Shown one piece after another: positions 12,495 to 23,547 of a stretch of 64,000 bases of DNA. This stretch comes from Plectrocnemia conspersa (taxonomy: Eukaryota; Arthropoda; Insecta; Trichoptera; Polycentropodidae). The stretch's first letter is position 1, and every line of letters begins with the position of its first letter. The DNA lies in contig VTFK01000072.1 of NCBI GenBank assembly GCA_009617715.1, positions 1,982,615 to 2,046,614 on the forward strand, in the 5' to 3' direction. The notes below the pieces were generated by a model. That model worked only from the letters and a program-made list of their open reading frames with translations, did not search any database and had not been told where the DNA came from. A program made the translations under genes and the position numbers.

Positions 12495-12960
12495 ATGGTA
12501 CATAAATATGATATTATATGCTACAATATAATACAGTATATAAAGTCTTTCACTTTCTATAATTATGTTCATATCCTTTTTCTCGCCTGTAGTTTATTAA
12601 ATATAAAAATCTTAATTGCCATTTCCTCCGTACAAATCGGTTGTCTTTCCGCTTTCGTTTCCGATGACTCAAAAAATTCCTATGGGGAACGTATATATGC
12701 ATTGCTCGTCAAAATATCGATACGATCCATTCCAAAGGTATTTCCTATAAGTATAGAGGATCCGCATTTCGGACTTGTTACTCATTTTTCAGCGATGATT
12801 CTAAAAGTCGGCATTGTATTGTACAACCGGCATCGACCTTCTCCGGCATCCGACCGGCAATTATGCGTTCGTCTGTAGTTAGAACGGCGAAATTTTCCCA
12901 GAAAATTGGTCTACCGGTTTCCAGGAAGACCAGCGGCCATGAAAGGTATCAAAATTAGTT
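12495..12960 (+). other. Less AT-rich block with a 127-codon ATG open frame
   Basis: An ATG-initiated frame runs 12495-12878. Its first third is AT-driven and its last two thirds fall in a block of more balanced composition that extends past the stop to about 12960. No domain is recognised, codon use is not convincing and no homologous family comes to mind. The block is more likely a regulatory or unique non-coding segment than a gene. Confidence 0.2.
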
Positions 12961-13574
12961 AGTCATCGCGAGATAATACCGAAACATGGGACCTGCCTCA
13001 ATCGTCGGATTGGCATTTGACATGCACTGATATTTATATTGTGTTACACAATGGGGTCAAACGAAATCGATATTGAGTCATTTTTTTATATAGTTTGTAT
13101 CATCTGGAATGTGTGAAAGTTCATAATCATGATTGACCACGTATTTAACAAATATAGTAAAATATTTTAATTCGTTTTATTTAATATTAAATGATATACA
13201 TATTTAAAATCAGTAAGGTAATCTAATAAACAAATCAAATTGTTAATCTAGTTATGATTATTTTTAATTACAATTTATTTTAATACGCTTAACTCTACGT
13301 ATCAGGTATTATATATATTATACATAAAAGTCCGAACAAATATAGATATTACATATTTTGCTTAGTGTTGAGAATGACATCATTGTGCTGTATACTAGCA
13401 TTTATAAATAATAATAGTAAATATTTCTTAAATTAAAAAAAATCCAAAAAAAAAACGAATTAAGTGAAGCTAAAAGAGCTAATATAATTTTATTGTAATC
13501 GTATATTGCATATTATTGACTGAATATACCGAAAATTATTTTTTTAATTTAAGACATAAATTGTTCACGACACG

Positions 13575-14496
13575 CTGTCTAAAATGCTTTGAAATGGTAC
13601 AACGAATATGCTTCTTACAAATCAAAGCCAAGAACTGGAAGAAAACGAAAAACAACTGCCCAGGAAAATAGAATGTTGGTTAGCGATATTCTTAAAAATC
13701 GTCGAAAAATGTCTTTAAAGCTGGCTGCTGAAGTCTCTGAAAGCGAAGAGAAGGCTCAACAATGTGGAGCTTGGAGGTTGTAAAGCCTGAAACTAACCGT
13801 GGCTTTTATAAACAAATAAAACTCGAAGGTTAGAGTGGGCCAAAAACACCATTGGGCGAAAGTCATTTTGTCCGATGAACTTTAAGATAATTTTAAACTA
13901 AAAATTCATATAAAAAAAACAATAAAAAACTTAATTTATTTAAAATGTTTTCAAAAAATATTTTTTTAAATAATCATACTTTTTTAAACATGTTTTAAAT
14001 TTTATGGGTCGGAGAAGAATATCTTACTGATTGCGTAGTACCCATAGTCAAATATTGTGGCAGAAGCGTTATGTTCTGTGGTTGCATGGCAGCACCAAAA
14101 GTAGGAAACCTGTACACTTGCGAGGGTAGTAAGAATAGTGGCATTTATATTTTAATGTTGGAATCCACTTGAATGGTTTCTTACTGGAAAATATTTCAAA
14201 ACACAGACCACGCTATCATCTGATTCCAGCAAGAAAACCCTCCATGTCATACTTCGTAAAAAAGCAGGGGTTAGTTTGCATCAAATGGTTTAACGCATTT
14301 ATTGGAAAATTTAAAAGGAAATGTTGCCCTATACGGTTACAAATCCGAAATTGAGCTGCGAGAAAAATTGCAGATGGAATGGAGAAAATTGTCTCTATCT
14401 ACCTGCAAGTCTATAGTTGACAGTATGCCAAAAAAAATTGTAGCTGTAATTAAAGCTAAGAGTAGGCCTACTAAATATATTAATAATAAATAAAGT
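13575..14496 (+). pseudogene. Tc1-like transposase relic
   Basis: Pieces of a Tc1-type DDE transposase occur in order across several frames. The N-terminal HTH-linker reads PRTGRKRKTTAQENRMLVSD (about 13635), matching the GRPRKTTxREDR type. LEWAK and VILSDE (about 13830-13880) carry the first catalytic Asp. VKYCGRSVMFCGCMA (about 14055-14095) matches VKHGGGSVMVWGCFS. FQQENPPCHTS (14224-14256) matches FQQDNAPCHTS, with Asp changed to Glu. LLENLK (from about 14299) carries the final Glu. A C-terminal IVDSMPKKIVAVIKAKSR...TKY, still in frame, runs to the stop at 14493. Only 23 residues separate the second and third catalytic positions instead of the usual 34, so about 33 nt have been lost. Terminal repeats were not found. 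Inactive. Confidence 0.85.
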
Positions 14497-15819
14497 TCAG
14501 TCATGTCTACTATGTTAAAATGGCAGTTTGAATTAGTTTGTATTTGTATCAATAATTATTTAATTGATTATTGTATATTTATTAGTAAATCTTTAGTAAT
14601 AAATAATTTGCACTAACGGCTAATGAAAGTTAATTGACAAACAAATATTTAACTTAGGCGCCGGCGCCAATTCTTACCCTACATTGAACCAAATTTGGTA
14701 ATAAGCTAGCGCCGAGTTGAAGAATATTAAAAAAAAACAATTTTTTTAGTATTGTGCGCATACTAAATCTGTATCTAATTTCTTCGTTGCATCATACTTG
14801 GATTCCGGGTAATCCCACCGAACCGCCTTGATTTAATCCAGGTCATAGGATTTATGGTTGCTAGTCCACATATTTCACGCAATACGTTTACATAAGTTAC
14901 AAATAATTATTTGCCATAATTATCGCGCAAATGACGTAAGGAACTTTTTAAAATCGACAGATTCACACAAAATTCAACCATGATTAATAAAATTACGTAG
15001 AAGTATATATAGGTAACTTTCCTAGGTGTAAAGTTCAAAGCACGTTTCTAAGTATGGTTCGTATTGAACTGTACATCCTTTTCCTGTGGAATACATTCTC
15101 TTATCGTGATCAACGTTTAATATTTTTCATATAGAATAAGCGGTGTATAAATAAGTGATTCATTCGCTACTAACTACCAGACGAGTTCAAAGTCGACGCA
15201 AGAACTTTTCCATTAGTAGTTCACGGTGGAAATTTATTGGCTTACTTATGAGATGAAGCGTCCCATATAAATTGATTGGTTAATATGATTAACTATGAAT
15301 ATGCCCAGTAAACATTAATTATATCGTGACTAACGGTCGTCTAGGATGTTATGATTAATGCACTTGAAACGTTTCCAGGATCTGTGTTCAGAAAAAATCT
15401 TCCGTTATAGTAAATCAAATATTTATTATAAAAAAAATGAGTTTCATTCATGTTGTTTATTTTGAGAGTCCTTAATGAACGACAAAGGTTGTAGGAGTTT
15501 CCCATCAATGAATAAAAAAATCATTATCCGTTTGCCATTGATAATATTTTAATGCCTACGTTATAATAGTATTTGTATTGAAAGAAACAATCTTATTAAC
15601 TATAATAGAAGTGGAAAATGAAAGTTGAATGGAATTTTCATTAGACGGTGTGTTATGTACAATTTAATTATTGTTTACAATATTCTTACCTGTAGCAATG
15701 TATACTAGAAATGGAAATACACAATAAAATAAATTATTAAAAATGATAATAACTTATTTTCAAGGTACGTTTTGCTTAACTTTTGGGTTAACACTATCTT
15801 CTATGACGATTGTTATCGT
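14497..15819. other. Unassigned DNA with small palindromes
   Basis: Contains the 12-bp palindrome GGCGCCGGCGCC near 14658 and a moderately GC-rich segment at 14780-15240. No gene, RNA or terminal repeat of the neighbouring Tc1 relic was identified. Confidence 0.4.
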
Positions 15820-15955
15820 ACAACACTTATTTTCTATTTTGGGTCCAAGAAAAGGTGATTTAGTTTGAATAAGATTTGATTGAATTTCTGCAGCAAAAAC
15901 ATTATCGTCTATCTTTGCTGGTCTTCCATATCCAGGACTGTTTTTGATATTTTAC
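15820..15955 (-). pseudogene. Possible mariner-like transposase N-terminal fragment
   Basis: Minus-strand translation gives PGYGRPAKIDDNVFAAEIQS followed by NLIQT. This resembles the linker and second HTH of mariner-type transposases (GRPxxxDDxxLxxxIExNPRxT). No catalytic domain was found next to it on the minus strand. Short and single-motif, so assignment is tentative. Confidence 0.4.
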
Positions 15956-17650
15956 GTTATTTTTTTTTTTTAAAACATCTTTGACATTTACAGATATCGA
16001 ATGAATCACTTACCACTTCACGGATGTTTTTAGTGGCCGTACTCGGTAAATTATTTTTAAGAAATTTATATATCATGCAATTTTGTATAACTTTTCATTT
16101 AGTAAAAATTCTGCTATCGTAAATTTCGCGGATCATTTTTTTTAAATATCGGAATGTCTGGATATGCAACAACAGATATAATAAAGTACGTACTCGGGTA
16201 GTATCAACGGCTAAAGGGCGACTGAAAGCTTAAACTTAATTATTACAATAGCAACTTACATATCTTATATTAAAAAAATATTTAAAATAAACTATATTGA
16301 ATGTGATAGTTTTCATTATATTTTACGGATATGCATATGTACGTGTTTTGTTGCCCAAATGATTCGATTATCTGACTCATTAAAAAAGCTTGTGTTTTTT
16401 TACTACAGCTATAGGTTGTATTAGAAATATTTACTCGATGTTTCCTGAAATTGATTATTCAGCACATTAATTTTTTTTTAATAAAATACCGTGAGATCAA
16501 AAATTGTGTATTTTTCTTAAAAGTGAGTATACGTGCGAAAAGTATATCCGGTGAATTTCACCGGAAAATTCCGGCATGGCGCCAGATCTAGCATTCCAAT
16601 ATTGTTTTGGCACACAAGTGGAATCATCCAAATATCGGGCGATGAACGTTCCATTTCACTACTTGTCGTAACTTTCCTTGCTCGAATCATCTAATAGAGT
16701 CAAGAAATGCAAATCTTGACATTCATGACCTATTTAAATTGTTTGTTTACATTTACCTCATATTAATTTTATGAACCGGTCTCTTAGATTTGCAACACTG
16801 TTTTCTTTGCCGGAATGTTTTAAAACTGTTTTTTCCGGCTTGAACAGGTTTTACGCGATCAGCTGATGAAAGATAATCATATATTTTTGTTTGATGACCT
16901 GACTCGATTGGCAATTGCGCAATATTACAATCATCGATATGCATACAGAAGTAATTGATTGTGTATTTGCGATAATATGTGCAAGAAATTACCTGAACGG
17001 ATAATAAATCGTTGAATATACACGTGGCGTTTACACGTGGAATTTACAGATGAAGTAATATTATATTTTTACTTACAACAATCACTGAGGGGAATCATCA
17101 TAATATTTTTGAGCATTCTGTATTTAAATGACGCACTTTTGTCACTTGAAATCGCATTGCAAATACACTCTAATCTTGCTGACGTCCGATTCTTTATTTT
17201 TTTAACGAACCCAACCCATGTGCAGATATAATATCAATGTTGATAAAACCGTATTAGAATTTTTTTATTATCTAAAAATAGTATTTATATATTAACAACA
17301 ACATATTATTGATAGTGTTACTTTTACGGCTAATTATTATTCTACCTTATTTGTGTATATTTTTCACAGTAGATTATTATATAATATGCGTATCGTTCTA
17401 CACAACTTATCGAAACATTTATTAATGATTACAGAATTGCATATTTTATCGAAGTAATTATTCAGAACAATTATTCAGACTCATCATAACATAAGCCTGT
17501 CCGAGTAACACCAGTAATACTTTTTTTTTCTAAATTGCAAGTCATCCAAAATAAATCTATTAAAATATGCTGAGACCAATATTGAGTGTTTTTCGTTAAA
17601 AGTTCCTAGGTCGCAATATTTCACGTTTTGGTGACAGCAGCTGGCTGTGA
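15956..17650. other. Unassigned DNA
   Basis: Mixed AT-rich sequence with less AT-rich patches at 16540-16700 and 16780-16930. A 19-nt palindrome (TCCGGTGAATTTCACCGGA) is at 16547-16565. No coding motif was recognised. Confidence 0.4.
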
Positions 17651-17862
17651 AGATCATTTAATTTAACGTCGTTGGATTTTTGGTTGGGTTTTGCTAAGTG
17701 CTGTGTCTACGCCGATAGATCCAAAACATTTGATCACCTAAAAACCAATATCGGCCAAGTTATAGCCAAGATACCACCCGAAATGTACAAAAAATTCATT
17801 GTAAATTTCATAAAAGATCAGCTGCTGCAAAAGATTTAAATAATATTATTTTTCATATTTAC
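17651..17862 (+). pseudogene. Tc1/mariner-superfamily transposase C-terminal fragment
   Basis: The frame starting at 17651 reads RSFNLTSLDFWLGFAKCCVY, then ADRSKTFDHLKTNI, GQVIAKIPPEMYKKFI and a stop after LLQKI. This matches insect IS630/mariner-type transposases with RSxDLTPLDFFLWGxxKxxVY, a run ending in L..NI, and IAEIPPEML. The LTSLDF motif includes the third catalytic acidic position. The N-terminal two thirds, including the first two catalytic residues, were not found upstream. The following ILF resembles the family's usual terminal IIF after a small frame change. It is a 5'-truncated or heavily decayed copy. Confidence 0.7.
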
Positions 17863-18904
17863 TGAAATACGTCAAATATTCGATTAATAAAAAAATATCC
17901 GAAGTTATCCTTAAATTTGTATATTTTTGTTGAATAAGCACATATTGCTTTAGAGACTAAAGACACTTGGTTCCAGATCTTTAAATAAATGTACTTGAAT
18001 TTAAATTTAATATATTGGTATTTCTTATCTATTATTTTCCCTAAAATTTTAACAGCTTTTTCATTTTTTTTCTTCTGAAACTGTAACCATCAAAGATTCA
18101 TTTTATATTCTTATTTTTTATTTTACTGTAGCTAATACCAAAATTATTATACGTTATAAAAATACTAGGCATTCCAGATAAATTAGTGAGATTGATTAAA
18201 ACTACACTATAGCGATAATTAACGTACGGAATAAATAGATATATAGATTAAAATACATTTCAAGTAAAGATTCTGTGTCATGACAAGCTGAAAATTTATT
18301 CCAGGAATTTTATGATTTTTCGTTGTATTTCAAAAATTAAGACTTTTTAAATTTATTTAATATTTTGTACGTTTAATATTTTTAATAAAATTGGCATGGT
18401 TGAAAACACCCAAATAACTTATACTCGCTTAGTATACAAGCAAGTAGCAAGTGGACAATTGAAGATGACTTCAGCAGATTATAAAGAAAAAATCTTCCAT
18501 ATTTAGATTTACAAAAAATATTTTGAAAACTACTGCTAATGATTTATTGGGTCAAATGATTATTTTGTATTAACAATAAAAGTCATTTGATGGTGTTCGT
18601 AAAATACGAGTATTACTTAAAACTAAAGTAATTGCAAGAGAAGGAATATTTCGAATCCCATGTTATGAAAAGTATGATGCACGTGTAATTCCTAGAACAA
18701 TTCAGAAGAATGATCTTCTGAAAATATTGATTTTGTTTTTTAGAAGTATCAGTTTATCTTCTGCTTTCAATCAGATACGTTCTGTGCTTCACAGATTTTG
18801 GATTACAGTTAAAAAGGTTACTATTTGTTTACCTTATTTTCAAATGTCATTTAATATAATTTTTATTATTATTTTTAATTAAAAATGATTATTTTTGTCC
18901 AAGG
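17863..18904. other. AT-rich DNA, no gene recognised
   Basis: Translation around 18590-18800 gives a moderately long stop-poor stretch with no recognisable domain. It lies upstream of the hAT relic and may be its decayed 5' region. Confidence 0.35.
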
Positions 18905-19161
18905 CAGTTTCGTAATATAAGTGAATTATTAAAACACTTGAAAGATTGCATAAAATTTACATTGACAAGAAAAGCGAAGAATCAACGAAAATATCATTAA
19001 CAGAAAGCTCAAACAGTGCGAAAAAAATGAAATTACTATCAAATTTCGTGAAAAAAAATCGCCCAATGAAATTGCCGCTCGACTAGCTGCTGAAGACGGT
19101 TTGCCAATTAAAACGATCACAAATAGTGCGTTCATTCGAGAATCCATCGGCTAAAAAGGAT
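18905..19161 (+). pseudogene. hAT transposase relic, 5' part (split by LINE)
   Basis: NISELLKHLKRLHK (about 18916-18957, one frame change) fits the C-terminal half of a BED zinc finger (SNLLRHLKRxH). EIAARLAAEDGLPIKTITNS with FIRES follows at about 19068-19145, matching the conserved hAT segment KLAAxDGLPFNxITNSxxRRSF. The frame breaks at several places. The Jockey element inserted just after this segment, and the gene resumes at 23815. Together the two parts describe an N-terminal to early-catalytic hAT fragment that was already dead, since both halves carry stops independent of the insertion. Confidence 0.75.
19149..19161 (+). repeat. Target-site duplication, 5' copy
   Basis: GGCTAAAAAGGAT, identical to 23802-23814, directly abutting the 5' end of the Jockey element. 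Confidence 0.95.
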
Positions 19162-19180
19162 TTGGCCGCCCCGCGGCCAA
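19162..19180 (+). promoter_or_regulatory. Terminal 5'UTR stem-loop of the LINE
   Basis: TTGGCCGC-CCC-GCGGCCAA forms an 8-bp GC-rich stem with a 3-nt loop exactly at the first nucleotides of the element. A structured 5' end may matter for RNA packaging or for completing second-strand synthesis (inference). Confidence 0.6.
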
Positions 19181-19365
19181 GTATAGCTGCCTTGCGGCTG
19201 CGAAAGTTTATTCGCGTATGTGTTCACCATACATATAAACATAGTGGACAGGACGCCAGTGAAGCCCCCAAGGGAGCACCGGACCAGCGGACCGGATCGG
19301 GACATCAACTGTCAGTAAGAGGAAGAAGAACCACGCAGCGCCAGGAGCGAAAAACCAGAGATCGC

Positions 19366-19383
19366 TGCCGCCCGCGGGCGGCA
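19366..19383 (+). promoter_or_regulatory. 18-bp perfect palindrome in the LINE 5'UTR
   Basis: TGCCGCCCGCGGGCGGCA is fully self-complementary and lies about 50 nt before the ORF1 ATG. Jockey elements carry internal promoters in the 5'UTR, so this may be a promoter-proximal or translation-affecting structure. Role inferred. Confidence 0.5.
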
Positions 19384-19434
19384 CAAAGGTTGTATCCGAT
19401 CCTTAATAACCCCCATATCGGAAATAATAATAAA

Positions 19435-20631
19435 ATGTCAAAATATAGCGAGTATTTATCGCAGGCCATCGGCCAAAATCAATGGCAAACGCCAAAAAAT
19501 CCGGCAAAAAGATTAAGAGTCGGTGCAGGGGAAAACCCAGTTGTCACAACAAACAAATTCGGTGCACTTACACCGTTACCAACTTCGCCGTTATCAGGCA
19601 ACCCCATCAGAGTCCCGCCGGTCATTATGAAGGCCGCCAGTAACGCCGAATCCTTTATGACTGCTCTTCGCAGTTTAATTGAAAATAAATTTTATGTGCG
19701 ATACACTCGCAATAGCAACGTAAGCGTCCAGTGTTCGAACATGGATGACCACAAAAAACTGGTCGAGAGCCTCAAAAATGAGGCTCAACAATTTCATACG
19801 TACACCTCGGCTGGCGACAAGTCAGCCAAGGCTGTAATTAAAGGACTTCCAATGTTGGAAGTTGAAATTATAAAAAGAGACATTGTCTCCCAGGGCTTTG
19901 ACGTCACTTCCGTGACTGCCCTTAAATCTAAAATTACCAATAACAGGTTTCCTGTATATTTAATTAATCTTCCCAACGGAACCGATATGGGGAAGTTTAC
20001 TTCACATGTAAAATATATCTTCCACACAAAAATTACTGTGGAAAAATACAAAAATAAAGCCATCGGTACTCAATGTTTTAGATGCCAAAATTTCGGACAT
20101 GGAGCCAGAAACTGCAATTGGAAACCGAGATGCGTCAAATGCGACGGGGACCACGCGACATCCGACTGCACCAAAGTAGACAGAGAGGCGCCGGCCAAAT
20201 GCTGCAACTGCCAGGGAGACCATCCTGCAAACTATAAATTTTGCTCAGCCAGGGTCAAATATGTGAGCAACATAATCAAGCCCAGAAGCAGTGGAGCACC
20301 AGCGTGGGCGACCCCAAGGAGTTTCCCGGAGCCGAAGACGGAACGGGAAAAGAGAGCCGCTTTGCTCAATAGTATTGCAGACTTCCCGCCTTTGCCAACC
20401 AAACCAGAGCCACGGCGACTACAAACCAACAACGAATCTAACTCAAAACCAAGTAAGAATGTTGAGGGCACTGAAACCATTAAAAATGCATTAGATGACT
20501 TAGAAGATTTATCTGATATTAAAAAGTTGATGAGGTCGCTTCTCGACCTCAAAACAGGCATCAAAACCTGTAAAAATATGTCAGAAAAATTTATGTTAGT
20601 GTTAGAATTCTTAGATAAATTAGATGATTGA
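19435..20631 (+). CDS. Jockey ORF1: Gag-like nucleic-acid-binding protein
   Basis: 398 residues from the ATG at 19435. It would coat the LINE RNA and act as a chaperone in the RNP. Residues about 83-128 (NKFYVRY...NMDDHKKLVESL) resemble the RRM-like segment of Jockey ORF1 proteins. Residues about 133-210 (KAVIKGLP...VEKYKNK) fit the PRE_C2HC domain. Three zinc knuckles follow from residue 214: CFRCQNFGHGARNC (CX2CX4HX4C), CVKCDGDHATSDC (CX2CX3HX4C) and CNCQGDHPANYKFC, the last with longer spacing. The C-terminus is charged and helical in character. This ATG is chosen because it is the first in-frame Met inside the element. The same frame stays open upstream through the whole 5'UTR, so a non-AUG extension cannot be excluded. 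The stop overlaps the ORF2 start. Confidence 0.93.
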   Translation: MSKYSEYLSQAIGQNQWQTPKNPAKRLRVGAGENPVVTTNKFGALTPLPTSPLSGNPIRVPPVIMKAASNAESFMTALRSLIENKFYVRYTRNSNVSVQCSNMDDHKKLVESLKNEAQQFHTYTSAGDKSAKAVIKGLPMLEVEIIKRDIVSQGFDVTSVTALKSKITNNRFPVYLINLPNGTDMGKFTSHVKYIFHTKITVEKYKNKAIGTQCFRCQNFGHGARNCNWKPRCVKCDGDHATSDCTKVDREAPAKCCNCQGDHPANYKFCSARVKYVSNIIKPRSSGAPAWATPRSFPEPKTEREKRAALLNSIADFPPLPTKPEPRRLQTNNESNSKPSKNVEGTETIKNALDDLEDLSDIKKLMRSLLDLKTGIKTCKNMSEKFMLVLEFLDKLDD

Positions 20632-23443
20632 ATCATCAAGAAAAACTAACGTGGCTTTCTGGAACGCAAATGGCGTTCGTAAGAAGGTGGATGAAATGAT
20701 TCTGATGGTTGAAAACTCAGATATCGACATAATATTATTAAATGAAACGCGCCTAAAGTCAAATCACACACTTAAGATTTCTGGTTTCGATTGCTATCGT
20801 GTAGATAGAGAACGCGGTATGGGAGGGGGTGTAGCAATACTCATTAGGAATAACCTTAGTCACTGCCAATTTAAATTACCAGAAACCAGAATCATCGAAG
20901 CGGTCGCTATTATGATTAACGTAGACTCTAAGCCCATTTTAATAATATCAGCATACTGCCCTAAGCAAGGAAGCGAATTCAAAACTGATTTAGACAAGCT
21001 CATTGCGGCTGCTCCTGCGGTCATAATAGCAGGTGACCTAAACGCTAAACATGGTTTTTGGAACTGTCAAAAATCTAACAAAAACGGCAGAACCTTAGTG
21101 GACCTAATGAGTGTTAGAGATTTTAATATAGAATTTCCAGACAAGCCCACATATTATCGAAAAAACGCGTCATCAACACTAGACATCGCCCTTTACAAAG
21201 ACGTCCCGAGTGTAGCGTCAATGGAGACCCTTCAGAAACTCTCCTCTGACCACCTGCCGGTGAAATTTTCACTGGGAGGTTCGGTGGTGAGGACCGATAG
21301 GACTTGTCTGATGTACTCTCGGACGGATTGGATAGGGTTCAAAACAGGGGTTAATTCAAGAATAAATCTTACTCCTAAAACCTTTAACTGTAAAGAATTA
21401 ATTGACTTATACGTAATGGACTTAACGATATGTATTAACGAGGAAATTCATACATATACACCGCGATCCCCTATGGTGCCTTTTAAATTTACATTAACAC
21501 CTGCTATTAAAGAGTTAATAAATAGGAAAAATCGCTTTAGAAAAGAATGGCAGAGGCATAGGGACAGTGGTATAAAAACCATTGTCAATTCACTCACCAC
21601 GGAAATATCAGTAGAAATTCAAAAACTAAAAAACAAGTCGTGGGAACACAAGCTTCAAAGTACGACTCCACAAGACAACACTCTATGGAAACTAGCAAAG
21701 GCTATTCGTCGTAATAATACAAATATCCCGCCCCTCGTGTGTGCGAATGGTAACTACGCACACACGGATCGCGAAAAAGCAGAAGCTCTTGCGACTTGTT
21801 TTGAAAGTTCACACAGACTTACACTAAACATGTACGACCACGGCACCGAATCGATTGTTAAACGAGCCGTGGACGAATTTAGATCTGATACACACCCTTG
21901 CACCAGGTTGTCACTGATACATCCTTCTGATGTTAGGCAAGCGATTCATAAATTTAAAACAAAAAAAGCCGCGGGGCTGGATTCAATAGAAAATATAGCA
22001 TTAAAACACCTGCCTCAAAAGGCACTTGTTCTACTCACGAAAATATTTAACGGTTGCTTATCTATTGGTTACTTTCCTCAGGCTTGGAAAACAGCTAACG
22101 TAATCCCCATTCATAAAACAGGCAAGGACTCAAAAATGCCAATTAGCTATCGTCCAATTAGCCTCCTCTCTTGCCTCAGTAAAGTCCTCGAGCGAATAAT
22201 CTTAAGAAAGCTACAACCCCATATAGCGTCCGCAATCCCTGAATTCCAATTCGGATTCAGACAGCATCACTCAACTAATCATCAGTTGACAAGAGTTGCA
22301 GAATACGTTTCGCAAAAATTTAATACCAAAAGAGACACGGGAATGTTTCTCCTAGACATCGAAAAGGCTTTCGATACTGTCTGGCATGACGGTCTTATAT
22401 TTAAATTATTAAAGGCAGATGTACCTTTTTTTCTTATCCGCATCATAGATGCGTACTTGAGTGAGAGGCAGTATACTGTTACGGTTAAGGGTTCACCGTC
22501 GTCCCCGAGAGAAATTCCCATGGGAGTGCCTCAAGGGAGCATACTAGGACCCCACCTCTTTAATGTATATATTGGCGACATGCCCACTTTGAAAAAATGC
22601 CAGATGTCTCTATATGCAGATGACACAGCGTGTTACACTTCGTCATTAAGTCGGAACCTCATTATAAATCGACTCCAGGAGGCACTTCTCAAATTGGCGG
22701 CGTATTTCCGTCAATGGAAGATAAAAATTAATGAGGCCAAAACTGAAGCGATAATCTTTAGTAAAAAGAGACTTGCTCCACCCACCCGGCAACTTTGTTT
22801 CAATAATTCACTGGTGAAATGGAGTGAAAGAGTTAAATACTTAGGATTGCACTTAGACAATAAATTAAATTGGAAATTCCAAGTAGAAGAGTGCCGTAGG
22901 AAAGGATTTATGGCACTGTCGGCTCTTGCCCCGATCTACAAGCGAAAAAGTAAACTGAGTAGTAAAAATAAACTGATCCTGTATAAAACTCTAATTAGAC
23001 CCCTAATTACTTATGGATCCCCGGTTTGGTCTAGTATTTCTGATACTCAATTCCGAAGAATACAAGTAGTACAGAACAAGTGTCTTAGGATTGCATTGAA
23101 CGCGCATCCCAGAACAAATACTATGCGACTCCATCAGCGGAGCGGCAGGATAAGAACGGTAAAAGAGTTTTGTTATAGGCAAACCTTATTACTATACAAA
23201 CGAGTAAAAAAGGAGAGAGCCGACTCTCTTCTTGGAAAGCTGGGTAATTATAATATCAATTGCTTACCATACACCTATAAGCATAAGCTTCCCAAACACA
23301 TAATAAGGGATGATATATCTGAGACTGTCAACCATCAGAATCCAAGCGGAAACTCTCTCGCTCTCTTGTCCCCGAGTGTGCCGCGAGTTCGCTTTAGAAT
23401 AGTGGAAGCGAAGCGCGTCTACCGCTCGGCATGGATCAGTTAA
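20624..23443 (+). CDS. Jockey ORF2: endonuclease and reverse transcriptase
   Basis: 939 residues; carries out target-primed reverse transcription by nicking DNA and copying the element RNA from the nick. The N-terminal apurinic-type endonuclease (about 8-215) shows FWNANG (N14/N16), LNETRLK (E41), the GMGGGVAILIRN loop, SAYCPKQG, AGDLNAKHGFWN (D138, N140) and SSDHLPV (D209-H210). The reverse transcriptase (about 440-740) has KKAAGLDSI, YRPISLLSCLSKVLER, GFRQHHST, motif A FLLDIEKAFDTVW (D578), motif B GVPQGSILGP and motif C YADD (664-667). The thumb and C-terminal region includes YLGLHLDNKLNW and LIRPLITYGSPVW. All catalytic residues are present, with no RNase H domain, as usual for Jockey. 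The ATG lies within the last codons of ORF1 (8-nt overlap, ATGATTGA), suggesting termination-reinitiation. Confidence 0.96.
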   Translation: MIESSRKTNVAFWNANGVRKKVDEMILMVENSDIDIILLNETRLKSNHTLKISGFDCYRVDRERGMGGGVAILIRNNLSHCQFKLPETRIIEAVAIMINVDSKPILIISAYCPKQGSEFKTDLDKLIAAAPAVIIAGDLNAKHGFWNCQKSNKNGRTLVDLMSVRDFNIEFPDKPTYYRKNASSTLDIALYKDVPSVASMETLQKLSSDHLPVKFSLGGSVVRTDRTCLMYSRTDWIGFKTGVNSRINLTPKTFNCKELIDLYVMDLTICINEEIHTYTPRSPMVPFKFTLTPAIKELINRKNRFRKEWQRHRDSGIKTIVNSLTTEISVEIQKLKNKSWEHKLQSTTPQDNTLWKLAKAIRRNNTNIPPLVCANGNYAHTDREKAEALATCFESSHRLTLNMYDHGTESIVKRAVDEFRSDTHPCTRLSLIHPSDVRQAIHKFKTKKAAGLDSIENIALKHLPQKALVLLTKIFNGCLSIGYFPQAWKTANVIPIHKTGKDSKMPISYRPISLLSCLSKVLERIILRKLQPHIASAIPEFQFGFRQHHSTNHQLTRVAEYVSQKFNTKRDTGMFLLDIEKAFDTVWHDGLIFKLLKADVPFFLIRIIDAYLSERQYTVTVKGSPSSPREIPMGVPQGSILGPHLFNVYIGDMPTLKKCQMSLYADDTACYTSSLSRNLIINRLQEALLKLAAYFRQWKIKINEAKTEAIIFSKKRLAPPTRQLCFNNSLVKWSERVKYLGLHLDNKLNWKFQVEECRRKGFMALSALAPIYKRKSKLSSKNKLILYKTLIRPLITYGSPVWSSISDTQFRRIQVVQNKCLRIALNAHPRTNTMRLHQRSGRIRTVKEFCYRQTLLLYKRVKKERADSLLGKLGNYNINCLPYTYKHKLPKHIIRDDISETVNHQNPSGNSLALLSPSVPRVRFRIVEAKRVYRSAWIS

Positions 23444-23547
23444 GAAAATTATGTAAACCATTGACCACCGGGGATTAACTGGTTGTTTTAAACATTAGAA
23501 TGAAGTTCACCGGTTCTTCCTTGGTGACGGTGGTTAGAACCTAGTAT

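Noticed and set aside
12495..12878. 127-codon frame as a real gene
   Set aside because: Composition changes halfway through, there is no domain and no splice or promoter context.
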